Source: Kordiimonadaceae bacterium UBA4441 (GTDB lineage Bacteria; Pseudomonadota; Alphaproteobacteria; Sphingomonadales; Emcibacteraceae). Taken from it: DNA of 64,000 nucleotides. The translations under genes were made by a program, and so were the position numbers. The stretch is taken from positions 1 through 64,000 of the forward strand of contig DGPL01000010.1 in assembly GCA_002390425.1 (NCBI GenBank), read 5' to 3'. The notes beneath the pieces are model-generated. The model did no database searches. It was not told the origin of the DNA and saw only the letters and a list, made by a program, of their open reading frames with translations. The stretch's first letter is position 1; each line of letters starts with the position of its first letter. Shown piece after piece: positions 26,614 through 36,326 of the stretch.

Positions 26614-27531
26614 ATGACTGAAAATAATCAATTACCGCTTCTTACCGATACCTGCCTTCCTTTTCAAATTGAAGGACAGGATATCAAAGGTCGAGTGGTG
26701 AGACTTGATCGGTCCGTCAATGAAATTTTAAAAAAGCATAACTATCCCGATCATATTAGTAAGCTTATGGGTGAAACGCTGGCCTTTACGGCCTTAATTG
26801 GTTCATTAATGAAATATGACGGTATACTCACTACCCAAATGAAAGGCGATGGCCCATTTCGTGTTTTGGTCAGTGATTTTTATAAATCGGCAGAAAATAA
26901 AATGATTGGTGATATTCGCGGCTATGCGTCTTTTAATGATGGCATCATTGAAGGTGACACCCTTGAAGATATGTTCGGCGATAAAGGATATCTCGCGATT
27001 ACCATCGATCAGGGCAAATTTATGGAGCGCTACCAAGGTATTGTAAAGCTTGAAGGTGAAACACTCACCAACGCCGCAGAAGAATATTTCAGAAGTTCAG
27101 AGCAACTCCCAACAAAAGTCATGTTGTCCTGTGAAAAGGATGAAAACGGCCACTGGCAAGCAGGCGCAATCATGATACAGCATTATGCCCGCAACACCGA
27201 AGAAGAGCAGATAAGAGACCAAGATGAAACCGAAGATCATTGGAATACGGCTAGTGTATTACTGGGTAGTTTGAAACCAGAAGAACTACTTGATGAAAAT
27301 CTAAGCCTTCAAAATTTATTGATACGCCTTTATCATGAAAGCGGTGTGCGCATTTTTGATCATACCTTAATTAAAGAAGGTTGCCGCTGTAGTCAGGAAA
27401 AGATAAGAGCCGCCCTCACCAGTATGGATCTTGAAGAATTAAACCAAATCGCCGAAGACGGCACCATCAATGTCACTTGTGATTTCTGCACTACGGTGCA
27501 TAAATTTGAACTCAGCAAGCTGTTACACTAA
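26614..27531 (+). CDS. hslO: Redox-regulated chaperone Hsp33
   Basis: A 305-residue chaperone that is switched on by oxidation of its zinc-binding cysteines and then holds unfolding proteins. The C-terminus has the two zinc pairs: GCRCSQEKI (CXC) and VTCDFCTTVH (CXXC), both complete. The N-terminal domain includes GRVVRLDRSVNEIL and AFTALIGSLMKYDG, and the mid part MKGDGPFRVLVSDF is typical. The ATG at 26614 gives the normal N-terminus; an in-frame TTG at 26593 inside argF would add seven residues and is less likely. It is the third gene behind argD and argF and converges on an amidase gene with only 6 bases between the stops, with no terminator visible there. Confidence 0.95.
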   Translation: MTENNQLPLLTDTCLPFQIEGQDIKGRVVRLDRSVNEILKKHNYPDHISKLMGETLAFTALIGSLMKYDGILTTQMKGDGPFRVLVSDFYKSAENKMIGDIRGYASFNDGIIEGDTLEDMFGDKGYLAITIDQGKFMERYQGIVKLEGETLTNAAEEYFRSSEQLPTKVMLSCEKDENGHWQAGAIMIQHYARNTEEEQIRDQDETEDHWNTASVLLGSLKPEELLDENLSLQNLLIRLYHESGVRIFDHTLIKEGCRCSQEKIRAALTSMDLEELNQIAEDGTINVTCDFCTTVHKFELSKLLH

Positions 27532-27537
27532 TCCATT

Positions 27538-28935
27538 CTATTCATACGCCATCGCAGGAAGCGGTTCGAAATTTGTAGTTTCATAGGCCCGCATTGCCCG
27601 CAGCACTCTAGCATCTTTCATTGTTGGCCCTACAATTTGCATTGAAATTGGAAGTCCATCATTACTTAATCCACACGGGACACTGCCCGCTGGGTGCCCC
27701 GTTAAATTAAAGGGGTAGGTAAACTGCGTCCAATCCGTCCAACGTTCATAGCCCTGACCATCCGGAAATTCTATACCCGCATCAAAGGCCGTTAGCGGTA
27801 ATGTTGGTGTAACAATCAAATCATAATTTTCAAAAACTTCGTTTATAGCGACCTGATAATTTTCCCGTGCAGCACTGGCATCTTGATACTCACTAAGTGA
27901 ATATTTTTCACCCTCATCTGCAATTTCAATTAACGCAGGTTCCACCATTTGACGTTGTTCTTCATTTAAGACACGAATTGCACGCGCAGCTCCCGAATAC
28001 CAATGCACACGGAAAATATCATCTGTATCTGGTAAATTTAAATCTGGCCGTTCAACGGTCGCTCCCATATCGCGAAAACTGTCAACGGCATCTGACACAC
28101 ATTGTGCAATTTCAGAATCAATCGGGCCATCATTCATTTTTGGCAAATATGCAATCCTTAGTCCGCGAACTCCCCCTTCGATAATTTTGGTAAAATCTTC
28201 TGGGATATAAGGTTTTGAATAAGGGTCCCGAACATCAGGCATCGTCATAACATTTAACATTAATGCCACATCACCGACCGTACGCGCCATTGGCCCTGCA
28301 TGTGACAGCGTTCCAAAAAGACTTAATGGGTAAGTCGGCACCCTTGCAAATGTTGGTTTAATACCCGGTATTCCAGTAAAACCACATGGCATTCGGATAG
28401 AGCCACCACCATCGGTACCAATATGAAGTGCCCCCATACCAAGAGCCGCAGCAGCGGCCGCCCCGCCACTAGATCCTCCCGTTGTTTTCTCTAAATTCCA
28501 CGGGTTTCTTGTGATACCGTTTCTTGCACTATCAGTGACCCCTTTCCACCCAAATTCCGGGGTTGTGGTTTTTCCGATTAGTACGGCGCCCTGCTCCCTG
28601 AGCCGTGCCACGGACGGGGCGTCTTCGCTTGATGGTTCATCTGTTGTGGTTTTTGATCCTCTTAAGGTTGGCCAACCCTTGGCGATCACGACATCTTTCA
28701 CCGTTGTCGGAACCCCGTCAATCTGACCAATGGGTTTACCTTCTGCCCATCTCTCAGCTGATTGTTCGGCGGCTTTAAATGCCCCTTCCTTATCAAGCAT
28801 AACAAAAGCATTTACCTTACCATCATGTCGATCTATGGCATCGAACACATCTTTAATAACATCAACTGGTGAAGTAGTTTTCTCTTGATACTTTTTAAGC
28901 AATTCCCCAGCACTTAATAAATGCAAATCTTTCAT
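27538..28935 (-). CDS. Amidase (amidase-signature family), cytosolic
   Basis: A 465-residue amidase without signal peptide. Catalytic elements are present: the lysine in TTVKDVVIAKGWPT (about residue 72), the Ser pair in TTGGSSGGAAAAAALG, and GTDGGGSIRMPCGFTGI, followed by IKPTFARVPTYP. It hydrolyses amides through Ser-cisSer-Lys; the family includes nicotinamidases, acylamidases and the GatA subunit, but the lack of gatB/gatC nearby and divergent C-terminus argue against GatA. The start is at 28935, where GGGAGG lies five bases upstream; the reading from 28992 is too long. It differs clearly from the exported amidase at the window start. It is read towards hslO. Confidence 0.9.
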   Translation of the reverse strand: MKDLHLLSAGELLKKYQEKTTSPVDVIKDVFDAIDRHDGKVNAFVMLDKEGAFKAAEQSAERWAEGKPIGQIDGVPTTVKDVVIAKGWPTLRGSKTTTDEPSSEDAPSVARLREQGAVLIGKTTTPEFGWKGVTDSARNGITRNPWNLEKTTGGSSGGAAAAAALGMGALHIGTDGGGSIRMPCGFTGIPGIKPTFARVPTYPLSLFGTLSHAGPMARTVGDVALMLNVMTMPDVRDPYSKPYIPEDFTKIIEGGVRGLRIAYLPKMNDGPIDSEIAQCVSDAVDSFRDMGATVERPDLNLPDTDDIFRVHWYSGAARAIRVLNEEQRQMVEPALIEIADEGEKYSLSEYQDASAARENYQVAINEVFENYDLIVTPTLPLTAFDAGIEFPDGQGYERWTDWTQFTYPFNLTGHPAGSVPCGLSNDGLPISMQIVGPTMKDARVLRAMRAYETTNFEPLPAMAYE

Positions 28936-29024
28936 TATACCTCCCATATACTCTCTCTTTATCCAAATTATCAGGGATTGCTTATTCGTCAAGCAACAAT
29001 TTTACATGTAATATAATATTACCT

Positions 29025-29058
29025 CTAAAAAAAAGGAGGCACAAACGAAGGCCTCCTT
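29025..29058 (-). terminator. Terminator of the TonB-dependent receptor pseudogene
   Basis: AAGGAGGC (29033-29040) pairs with GCCTCCTT (29051-29058) around a 10-base loop; the reverse strand continues into eight T. It lies 28 bases past the receptor's stop codon. Confidence 0.85.
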
Positions 29059-29085
29059 AAATTAATAAAAGTTCTATTAAACTGA

Positions 29086-31473
29086 TTAGAAATCAAATGT
29101 CAGATTTCCCATCACTTGACGACCAACACCAATGAAGTATGCACCTGGCGTACCACCACCGAGATACCGTTTATCAGTTAGGTTATTGACGTTCAGACTT
29201 ACTTTCATATTGCTTAAACCAGTAGCGTTGTTCATTTCAACATCAAAACCGACCCACATATCAACTGTCGTATAGGACGGCAAACGATCCGTGTTTGTAA
29301 AATCACCCCAGCGTTTACCCACATGTTTCGCCGAAACACCACCAAATATTCCGTCTTTTTGATAACTTACTGTTCCAACCAATTGAAATTCAGGTGAAAG
29401 CGCAACGGTATTGCCTTTTGTGATATTACTTACGGTATCAGTATATTCTGAATCATTTAATGTAAGCGCAGAATAAATATTCCAGTAATCAAACACATCC
29501 GCAGAAACGCTTGCCTCAATACCTTTTGATTCAATACCACCAACGTTTAGGAAAACAGTGTCACCTTCTTCAAGGTAGTCCACACCTGATATTCCATCGC
29601 CCAGCGCAATTCCTGTAATACGGTTATCAAATTTAATGTAATATCCGGTCAAGGAAAGACGAATGTCATCCGTTCTATATCTAAAGCCATCATCAAAATT
29701 ATCTGCATTTTCCGGCTCTAAGTCCTCAAATGATTGTCTAATGTCCGCATTAGGTGAGCTAGCGTTGCTTGCTGAATCTTCAACCACACTATCTTTTACG
29801 GCTGCAAAGTTTTGTGCAAATCCTGCAAAAAATTCTAACTCATCTGTCGCATTATAAAGAATTCCCGCGCTAAACAATAAATCAGAATCCGTTTCTTTCA
29901 AAAATGGATCTTGAATACCTAGATTATCAGTTCTTTCAATATCAACTAAAAACTTTCGGATACCTGCATTTATGACAAAATCTTCTAATTCAAGGGTGTT
30001 TTCCGCGTACATCATGATCGTATCAGTGATAAAGTTACGGTCATATTGGCGCCAATAAGCATTATGATCAAATTCATGAGAACTTCTTGGATCAATAATG
30101 CGGTGCCAATCACAGCTTTCATCACGGTCCGCGCGATCCTACCAAAGACCAGCTGCGATGGTATTGAAATCTTCAATTTCATATGAACCATTGGCCGTTA
30201 AACCATAACGTTGTTTGTTATAATGTGTATGACGATATGATCCTGCAGGGTTAGCACCGGCTTCATAACAAGCCGGATTATCTGCGGCACCGCCGCCGCC
30301 ATAAGTAAATGTGAGGCGTGCCGTGCATCCTTCCGTTGGTGATAAGGCATTGCCAGCGGCATCCTCGAATGAATGTGTTCCAGAAAAAAACCACCAAAAA
30401 TAGTATTCGGGCCAACATCATGATCACGAACACCAGCGGGCATTGTCGTTGTTCCACTCGTCACATCAACGATATATTGCGGTACCCAATCACCGCGCCC
30501 ATTTTGACTATGGAAATAAGGAGTTATTTCCGCATTCAAATTCTCACCTTAATATGCCGCACGAAGATAGGCAAAATAATTTGTTCTTAATGTTGACCAA
30601 GATGGGCGATAAGCCTGGTCGACATATGGAATACCAGTAATTGTATCCGTTAAACGGTCCCAATTCGGGTTTTCTTCAAATTGTGCCAAACTTATACGTT
30701 GAAAGTTATCCTCATGGGCATCATCCCATGAAAAGCGTCCTGTGATTGTCCAGTCTTCGAGTTCAGTGACAAATTTTGCGGCAATATGATCGCGGTCACT
30801 AAATCCAGCATTCCCAATCCATGAATCCAGTGATTGTCGTGAATAACTTAAATATGCCGATGTGCTATCCGTTATATTGCCCGTGTCATAGCGCATATAA
30901 AAACGACGTGCGTTATTATCACCTAAACTAATACCGGAACGAAGTCGTGTTTCCTCATAAGGGTTATTGGTAACAAAATTAATCGTACCACCAAGTGCTT
31001 CGTGTGACGGTGATGAAATATCGGACGTCCCTTGTGATACTTCTGCACGCCCAGATTTTCAAAATCAATATAACGATTTGCTTTTGACCCACCACCGTAA
31101 TTTGAATTACCGTTTGGAAGGCCGTCAATCGTCATACCGATTTGCTGCTCGCTTAAGCCGACATTAAATCCGCGCATACTAATGGTTGTTGACCAATCAT
31201 AACATTATCTGTCGAGTTATTCGCATAAATTGCAGGACGCCCAACCACGACAACAACTTCAGGATCATTAGTATCTATCTCGGCGCTATCTTGCCCCGCG
31301 CCCGCTGCTGCCGTCGTAATTTCAACTGCTTGTGGTATTTTTTCTTCTGCTTCTTCTGCATATGCTGAACAAGCCGACATTATCATAACACCTGCTATTG
31401 CAGATGTTCCAAGAAGTACACGCCATAACATATTTGCGTGATCATCTTGTTTATTTTTTAGTGTAGAATTCAT
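29086..31473 (-). pseudogene. TonB-dependent outer-membrane receptor, decayed
   Basis: The pieces together spell one TonB-dependent receptor: signal region (from the ATG at 31473, AMLWRVLL-like to SAYAEE), TonB box and plug (ISMRGFNVGLSEQQIGMTIDG, EVSQGTSDISSPSHEALGG), and a beta barrel ending in the typical C-terminal GNLTFDF. The frame is broken at least five times: a shift with probable loss of plug residues near 31200; a shift near 31043-31053; an in-frame TAA at 30549-30551; a shift in an A7 run at 30384-30390; and an in-frame TAG at 30139-30141. The last 309 codons (30015-29086) are open. The substrate is unknown; neighbours do not reveal it. So many lesions make sequencing error alone unlikely. 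Confidence 0.9.
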
Positions 31474-31746
31474 TATATATTCCTTGTTTTCTGTAATAGT
31501 GAGACTCAACTCTCCCCATCAGGAGCAGCAGGAATATGACGATCATTTGTGGCAGTGAGCTGACTGATTATTGACAATTTCAATAACTTTTTTTGAAGGA
31601 AATGCGGCGAATTTTTGACTCATTCATATCAATTTATTTAATCTTTTATGAATAATTTCTGACACATTATTTGATTAAATATATGCATGGTATTTGACAT
31701 TTTCTTTTATTTATTTTCTACTCAAGAAAATCTCTGGAAGAACATC

Positions 31747-32490
31747 ATGAAAAAAATTTTATTCGCTATTCTATTGACCGCTATAATGGCGCCGCTTGCT
31801 CATGCGCAAAATCCATTTGCAGAACCAAAAAATCTAAAAGTACTCCCTGAAACAATTAAGGGCTATCAATTGCGACAAATAATGCGCCGCTTTTCTTTTG
31901 CGCTTGGTGAAAGGTGCACATACTGCCATGATCGGGTCGAAGACGAAAATGGCGCCCGCATGGTTTGGGATACGGATAATAATGATAATAAACGCGTGAC
32001 GCGTGAAATGATCAAACTGGTAGGACACGTAAGACAGGTAACCGCGAACCTATATCCAGATAATCCTGACCATAAACCAACCGCATTCGTATGTACATCA
32101 TGCCACCGCGGCCAAGCAAACCCGTTTTTAATTGAAGAAATAATGAATAATGAAATAGCCGAAGGGGGAACCACGGCCGCCAAAAATAAATACCTTGAAT
32201 TAAAAGAAGAATATTACGGCAGTCACACCTATGATTTCACAGGGTTTACCCTTGCTGAATATGCAAACCGTTTAGTAAACGAAGGTAAAAACGATAATGC
32301 CGTTGAAATGGCAAAATTCGGCACTGAGCAATTCCCGAATGAAGCATATGCCCATACTATTCTTGGTAATGCCCATATGAATAATGGCAATACGGCAGAT
32401 GCAATTAAAGCATACGAAGCATCCCTTGCTATAAATCCAGATCAAAATGGCGTAATAAGTGCACTTGAAGCTGCTAAAAAAGCGATGTAG
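31747..32490 (+). CDS. Diheme c-type cytochrome (reaction-centre cytochrome-like) with C-terminal TPR
   Basis: A 247-residue exported protein: signal peptide MKKILFAILLTAIMAPLAHAQ, then two heme-c sites, CTYCH (57-61) and CTSCH (116-120), spaced as in the photosynthetic reaction-centre cytochrome c family, whose non-photosynthetic members are common. The start of the mature part, LKVLPETIKGYQLRQIMRRFSFALG, fits that family. The last about 70 residues read as a TPR-type helical repeat (AYAHTILGNAHMNNGNTADAIKAYEASLAINPD). It should carry electrons in the periplasm; the partner is unknown. The start at 31747 has GGAAG upstream and gives the signal peptide; an earlier ATG at 31687 does not. A Tat-exported TIM-barrel gene follows after 20 bases. 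Confidence 0.87.
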   Translation: MKKILFAILLTAIMAPLAHAQNPFAEPKNLKVLPETIKGYQLRQIMRRFSFALGERCTYCHDRVEDENGARMVWDTDNNDNKRVTREMIKLVGHVRQVTANLYPDNPDHKPTAFVCTSCHRGQANPFLIEEIMNNEIAEGGTTAAKNKYLELKEEYYGSHTYDFTGFTLAEYANRLVNEGKNDNAVEMAKFGTEQFPNEAYAHTILGNAHMNNGNTADAIKAYEASLAINPDQNGVISALEAAKKAM

Positions 32491-32510
32491 AAAAATAAAA
32501 AGGAAAACTT

Positions 32511-33455
32511 ATGAATAATTTTAATCGACGTAAATTCTTAAGCCTAACAGCAGCAACAGGGCTTTCTGCTGGTGTGGGCTCACTGGTCAGTTCTGCTTAT
32601 GCACAAATGAATATGTCATCCCCCAAAATATCATTGGCACAATGGTCACTGCATAGGGCATATGGTGATAACACATTAGATCCGAAAAAATTCGCATCCG
32701 ATACGAAACAAATGTTTGACCTAAACGCCGTTGAATATGTTGCTGATTTTTATACAGAGCAGAAAACCAATTCAGGCTATTGGAAAGAAATGAAAACGAT
32801 TGCTTCCGATCAAGGTGTCAAAAATTTACTTATCATGGTTGATGGTGAAGGTGAGCTTGGTAGTTCATCCGATCAGGATCGCAATATGGCCATCAACAAT
32901 CATCGCCCATGGATCGACGCCGCCCGCGAAATGGGATGCCATTCCATAAGGGTCAATGCATTCGGTAAAGGAACCGATACCCAAATTAAAAATGCGCTTG
33001 TTGACGGATTAGGTAAGCTCACAGAATTCGGAACTGAGGCTGGCGTTAATATACTCATTGAAAATCATGGACTTCAATCATCAAACGCGGCCTTTATCGT
33101 TGATGTCATCAAAGAAGTGGATAGCCCCTATATCGGTACGTTGCCTGATTTCGGCAATTGGTGCCTAAGTGAAGAATGGGGCGGTACTGCCAACAATTCT
33201 TGTCCTTATATTTATGATCCATATCGCGGTGTTGCCGAATATTTACCCTATGCAAAAGGGGTAAGCGCAAAAGCATATGCATTTGATAACATGGGCAATG
33301 AAATGCAACTCGATTACGCAAAAATGTTAAAAATCGTCAAAGAAGCTGGCTTTAACGGCTATATCGGCATTGAATATGAAGGCGAGCATTTAAGTGAACC
33401 CGACGGCATCAAAGCTACAAAAATGCTGATCGAAAAAGCATGGAATAGTGTTTAA
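32511..33455 (+). CDS. Tat-exported sugar isomerase/epimerase-like TIM-barrel protein
   Basis: A 314-residue protein with a twin-arginine signal (NRRKFLSLTAATGLSAG ... AYAQ), so it is exported folded. The rest fits the AP endonuclease 2 / xylose-isomerase-like TIM barrel: SLAQWSLHRAY at strand one, GCHSIRVNAFGKG, NILIENHGLQSSN, GTLPDFGNWC and YIGIEYEGEHLSEPDGI, with Glu, His and Asp residues at the usual metal-binding strand ends. Such proteins isomerise or epimerise sugars or inositols, but exported members have no assigned substrate. It forms a likely operon with the diheme cytochrome gene (20-base gap). Downstream comes the relic zone. Confidence 0.85.
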   Translation: MNNFNRRKFLSLTAATGLSAGVGSLVSSAYAQMNMSSPKISLAQWSLHRAYGDNTLDPKKFASDTKQMFDLNAVEYVADFYTEQKTNSGYWKEMKTIASDQGVKNLLIMVDGEGELGSSSDQDRNMAINNHRPWIDAAREMGCHSIRVNAFGKGTDTQIKNALVDGLGKLTEFGTEAGVNILIENHGLQSSNAAFIVDVIKEVDSPYIGTLPDFGNWCLSEEWGGTANNSCPYIYDPYRGVAEYLPYAKGVSAKAYAFDNMGNEMQLDYAKMLKIVKEAGFNGYIGIEYEGEHLSEPDGIKATKMLIEKAWNSV

Positions 33456-33513
33456 AATATATCCGCGAGTTTAATGATAAAAAAATTTGCATTAACTTTC
33501 AGCAGAAAAATTA

Positions 33514-33543
33514 AATGACTGCTTTCGACCCAAAGCGGACGTT
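33514..33543. repeat. Short imperfect palindrome, dispersed-repeat type
   Basis: AATGACTGCTTT (33514-33525) and AAAGCGGACGTT (33532-33543) form an imperfect 12-base inverted repeat around CGACCC. I recall near-identical short palindromes scattered through many proteobacterial genomes; only one copy is seen here. An apparent reading frame beginning at its ATG (33515) is chimeric and not a gene. Confidence 0.5.
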
Positions 33544-33625
33544 GGTATTTCTCTTTATTAATTTCTCGCGCTTAAGTAAAGTAAGGAGGTATAAATTCAG
33601 GGGACAAAATATTTTCAATATACCA

Positions 33626-33777
33626 ATGCATATCAGTCGAATTATTGCAGGTGTTTATCTGGTTTTTCTCATTGTGTATTTTGGTGACAAGTACACCGAG
33701 TATAGCTTTTTCAATATTTCTCAGTTACTTGACTACAAATTACTATTGCTTCCTACCTTTTTGGTAATGTTATTAAT
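33626..33777 (+). pseudogene. 5' fragment of a membrane protein gene, cut by an IS remnant
   Basis: From an ATG at 33626 the frame encodes two hydrophobic segments (ISRIIAGVYLVFLIVYFG and LLLLPTFLVMLL), about 50 residues, and then runs into antisense sequence of an IS3-type transposase at about 33775. An AAGGAGG lies 38 bases upstream, so the true start may be earlier or changed. The rest of the gene is not found on the other side of the IS remnant. Family unknown. Confidence 0.4.
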
Positions 33778-34030
33778 GCCTTCTATCCGACATAGCTCGG
33801 CTATGCTATGTTCACCGCGCAAGCCTTCAAGTACAATACGTATCTTTTCTTCTGAACCATAGTTCTTACGGGTTGCACGGCGTATATCTTTAACCGTCTT
33901 CTCCGCGCTTCCAGTTCTATTTGATTTGTTAGAGTGTTTACGTGTCATCTTCGTTCCTTCGTCATTACGATGAAACAAAAACACTCTCTTATGCAATACC
34001 CTTAATTAGTCCAACTTGGGCTGACGGGAT
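33775..34030 (-). mobile_element. IS3-family remnant with truncated OrfA
   Basis: On the reverse strand an ATG at 33948 opens about 58 residues typical of the IS3-family OrfA helix-turn-helix: RRATRKNYGSEEKIRIVLEGLRG (split in the family alignment) then EHSIAELCRIEGI, after which homology stops abruptly at about 33775 and the frame runs into unrelated sequence. The upstream non-coding part, to about 34030, looks like the element's end region with TTGGACTAATT and TTTTTGTTTCATCG. OrfB and the other end are missing, so the element is dead. Its exact right end cannot be set without a reference copy. Confidence 0.7.
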
Positions 34031-34130
34031 ACAGTTCGAAGAAGATGTATAGAAAATATGCCTTTTTCAAGGCATGGTCTTATTTTCTTTCTTACTGAAT
34101 GTTCAATTTTTCCATATATATCACACTCAT

Positions 34131-34233
34131 ACTTATCAACTTTTTAGGTTTCTTTAAGCCATGGCATCATCGCACGTAGGTTTACGCCTGATGCGCGGCA
34201 CCTTAGTAGTGTGAGGATTTTAGAGTAATCTGA
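34131..34233 (-). pseudogene. Relic of the 3' end of ilvC
   Basis: This stretch matches the 3' end of the intact ilvC at 38812-38935 in the same orientation. The first 59 bases agree at about 55 positions (ACTTATCAACTTTTT to TACGCCT), then about 16 bases of the intact gene are missing, then about 35 of 46 agree. It covers roughly the last 40 codons of ilvC and has no open frame. It lies next to the IS remnant and is a decayed partial duplicate or imported copy. Confidence 0.75.
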
Positions 34234-34395
34234 GCCTTTCCATGCCGATTTTATTGAATGATTTGGGTGATTAAAAAATAAAGCATGGACTATTACTGAT
34301 TGAGGTCTACTATCATACTCAACAAAATGTGCTTTTTCACATCTCTAAGTTCTTTTTCGATTTAGATCATCATTTTTATCTTGCTAGGAAATATT

Positions 34396-35955
34396 ATGAA
34401 TATCACTCCTTTTCGCTATCTATTGCTCTGCTTTATTTTGCTATTTTTATATTCCTGCGGTGTTAATGACGATAAAGAGCCGGAATTTTCAGGTAAATCA
34501 TTGCTGATTAAAAATGCGTTTATATATAATGGTACCGGCGAAAAAAGGATCTTTGCGGATGTGAGAATTGAAGGAGATTTGATTAAGCAAATTGGCAGTC
34601 TCGATGCCAATGAAAATGACATAATTTGGGATGCGAATGGTTTAGCACTTGCACCGGGCTTTATTGACCCGCACAGTCACCATGATACAAAATTGATGAA
34701 AAAACGGGCGCCCGAAAGCGCCCTCGCACAAGGCATTACAACCATTGTCAGTGGTTTGGATGGTGGGGCCTCAACATTTGGTGACCCTTTTATATCAATC
34801 GAACATAATTTTTCAGTTTTTGAAAAAACACCGGCTGCGATAAATTTGGCTTATTTTGCGCCACATGATACCTACCGTGAAATTGTAATGGGGGATGATT
34901 TTAAACGATCGGCCACGTTGGATGAACTTGATCAAATGATAACGATGTTACGCCGCGATATGGAAGCGGGGGCACTGGGCTTATCAACAGGGCTTGAATA
35001 TGAACCGTCATTATATTCAAATATCCTGGAAGTTATCGAGCTCGCTAAAGTAGCGGCGGAATATGATGGTAAATATTCAAGCCATATCAGAAGCGAAGAC
35101 ATCAAAGTTATAGAGGCCATCGACGAAGTCATTACCATTGCGAGGGAGGCCGATATTCCCGCCAATATAAGCCATATAAAACTTGCTATGTATGAATTGC
35201 ATGGTGACGCACCATTGGTCATTGAAAAACTGAATAATGCCCGCGAAGCAGGTTTAAACATTACGGCGGATATATATCCCTATGACGGCTGGAAAGCCCC
35301 CATGGCCATCTTAATGCCTTCGCGAAATTATGAGGACCGCGAAGCGGCTGAATATGCTTTAAACTCAATCGCATCCCCCTCTAGCATTACAATTACCGAT
35401 TATGAGGGTGAACCCACATATACCGGTAAAACATTAGAAGAGCTTGCATTAGAAAAGAATATAGACCCGGTGGACTTAATGATGGAACTGCTGCAACGCG
35501 CGGAACGTGACGATCTTTATGAACGCGTTATTGGCCGCAACATTGGCGAAGCGGACATTGAAACATTTATGAAATGGCCCTTCACAGCCATCACGACTGA
35601 TGGAGGCATTGATGACAGCCACCCACGAGGACAAGGGGCCTTTGCCCGTGTATTCACGCGATATGTCAGAGAAAACAAAGTAATTTCATTAAGTGAAGCC
35701 ATTAGAAAAATGACAAGTTTACCCGCAGGCAATCTAGGAATTACGGACCGCGGATTAATTAAAAAGGGCTATGCGGCAGACTTGGTTCTTTTTGATCCCT
35801 CTATAATTCGGGACAATGCCACATTTGAAAATTCACTAAAATATTCAAGTGGCATTTCTGCTGTGTGGGTCAATGGGGTACTTGTCTGGAATAATGAAAC
35901 CGCAACCGAGGCAAGACCAGGGCAAATTATCCGTCGGCAAAAAATAAACAATTAG
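34396..35955 (+). CDS. Lipoprotein amidohydrolase, N-acyl-D-amino-acid deacylase type
   Basis: A 519-residue metal-dependent amidohydrolase of the D-aminoacylase group. The N-terminus is a lipoprotein signal (FILLFLYSC, lipobox Leu-Tyr-Ser-Cys), so the enzyme is membrane-anchored outside the cytosol. Metal ligands are seen in GFIDPHSHHD; further marks are GALGLSTGLEYEPS, SHIRSED, NISHIKLAMYE, ADIYPYDGW, ITTDGGIDDSHPRGQGAFARV and the end motif GYAADLVLFDP. The family removes acyl groups from D-amino acids or acts on related amides. The ATG at 34396 with AGGAA upstream is preferred over a TTG at 34381. It probably stands alone, following the relic zone. Confidence 0.9.
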   Translation: MNITPFRYLLLCFILLFLYSCGVNDDKEPEFSGKSLLIKNAFIYNGTGEKRIFADVRIEGDLIKQIGSLDANENDIIWDANGLALAPGFIDPHSHHDTKLMKKRAPESALAQGITTIVSGLDGGASTFGDPFISIEHNFSVFEKTPAAINLAYFAPHDTYREIVMGDDFKRSATLDELDQMITMLRRDMEAGALGLSTGLEYEPSLYSNILEVIELAKVAAEYDGKYSSHIRSEDIKVIEAIDEVITIAREADIPANISHIKLAMYELHGDAPLVIEKLNNAREAGLNITADIYPYDGWKAPMAILMPSRNYEDREAAEYALNSIASPSSITITDYEGEPTYTGKTLEELALEKNIDPVDLMMELLQRAERDDLYERVIGRNIGEADIETFMKWPFTAITTDGGIDDSHPRGQGAFARVFTRYVRENKVISLSEAIRKMTSLPAGNLGITDRGLIKKGYAADLVLFDPSIIRDNATFENSLKYSSGISAVWVNGVLVWNNETATEARPGQIIRRQKINN

Positions 35956-36057
35956 CAGCTCAAATGGTTATTCATGTGTCGTCACTTGTATTAAAGTAAG
36001 TTGCCCCCATATAAAGCATAGCTGCATATTCCTGTGGCTATTATGAAAGGCATTATC

Positions 36058-36192
36058 ATGTCCTACAAAGATCTCTTTAAAACAAAAATACCTCAAAGCA
36101 ACGATAATACAGAAGATCAAAACAACGCTCCTAAATTAGTTGGTCCGTCAACACCTAAAGTTAAGCCTAAAGAAACCAAGAATAAAGATTAG
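36058..36192 (+). CDS. Small hydrophilic protein, unknown
   Basis: A 44-residue reading frame starting MSYKDLFKTKIPQ and ending in a Lys/Pro-rich tail (STPKVKPKETKNKD). GAAAGG lies eight bases before the ATG, a good ribosome site. No family is recognised, and there is no signal or membrane segment. The ten bases GAAAGGCATT just before its start are repeated exactly before another small gene at 38215, on the far side of the ATP-grasp/Cys-repeat pair, which suggests the two small genes belong to the same locus. Reality of the gene rests on the ribosome site and that parallel. Confidence 0.5.
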   Translation: MSYKDLFKTKIPQSNDNTEDQNNAPKLVGPSTPKVKPKETKNKD

Positions 36193-36326
36193 ATTTTATC
36201 TATTTGCTGAAACTTCGATAGCAAATAGCACTCTGCAGCAACATCAATATTTAAAAATTCATTTGTCGTTCGATATAACTTTCACTGGTTGCATCGAGCG
36301 ATGATTGGTGCGCAAAAGGTAAAAAT

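Noticed and set aside
33515..33862. 115-codon frame starting MTAFDPKRT
   Set aside because: It starts in a short palindromic repeat, runs through a broken membrane gene and ends in antisense IS3 sequence, so it is a chimera of unrelated parts.
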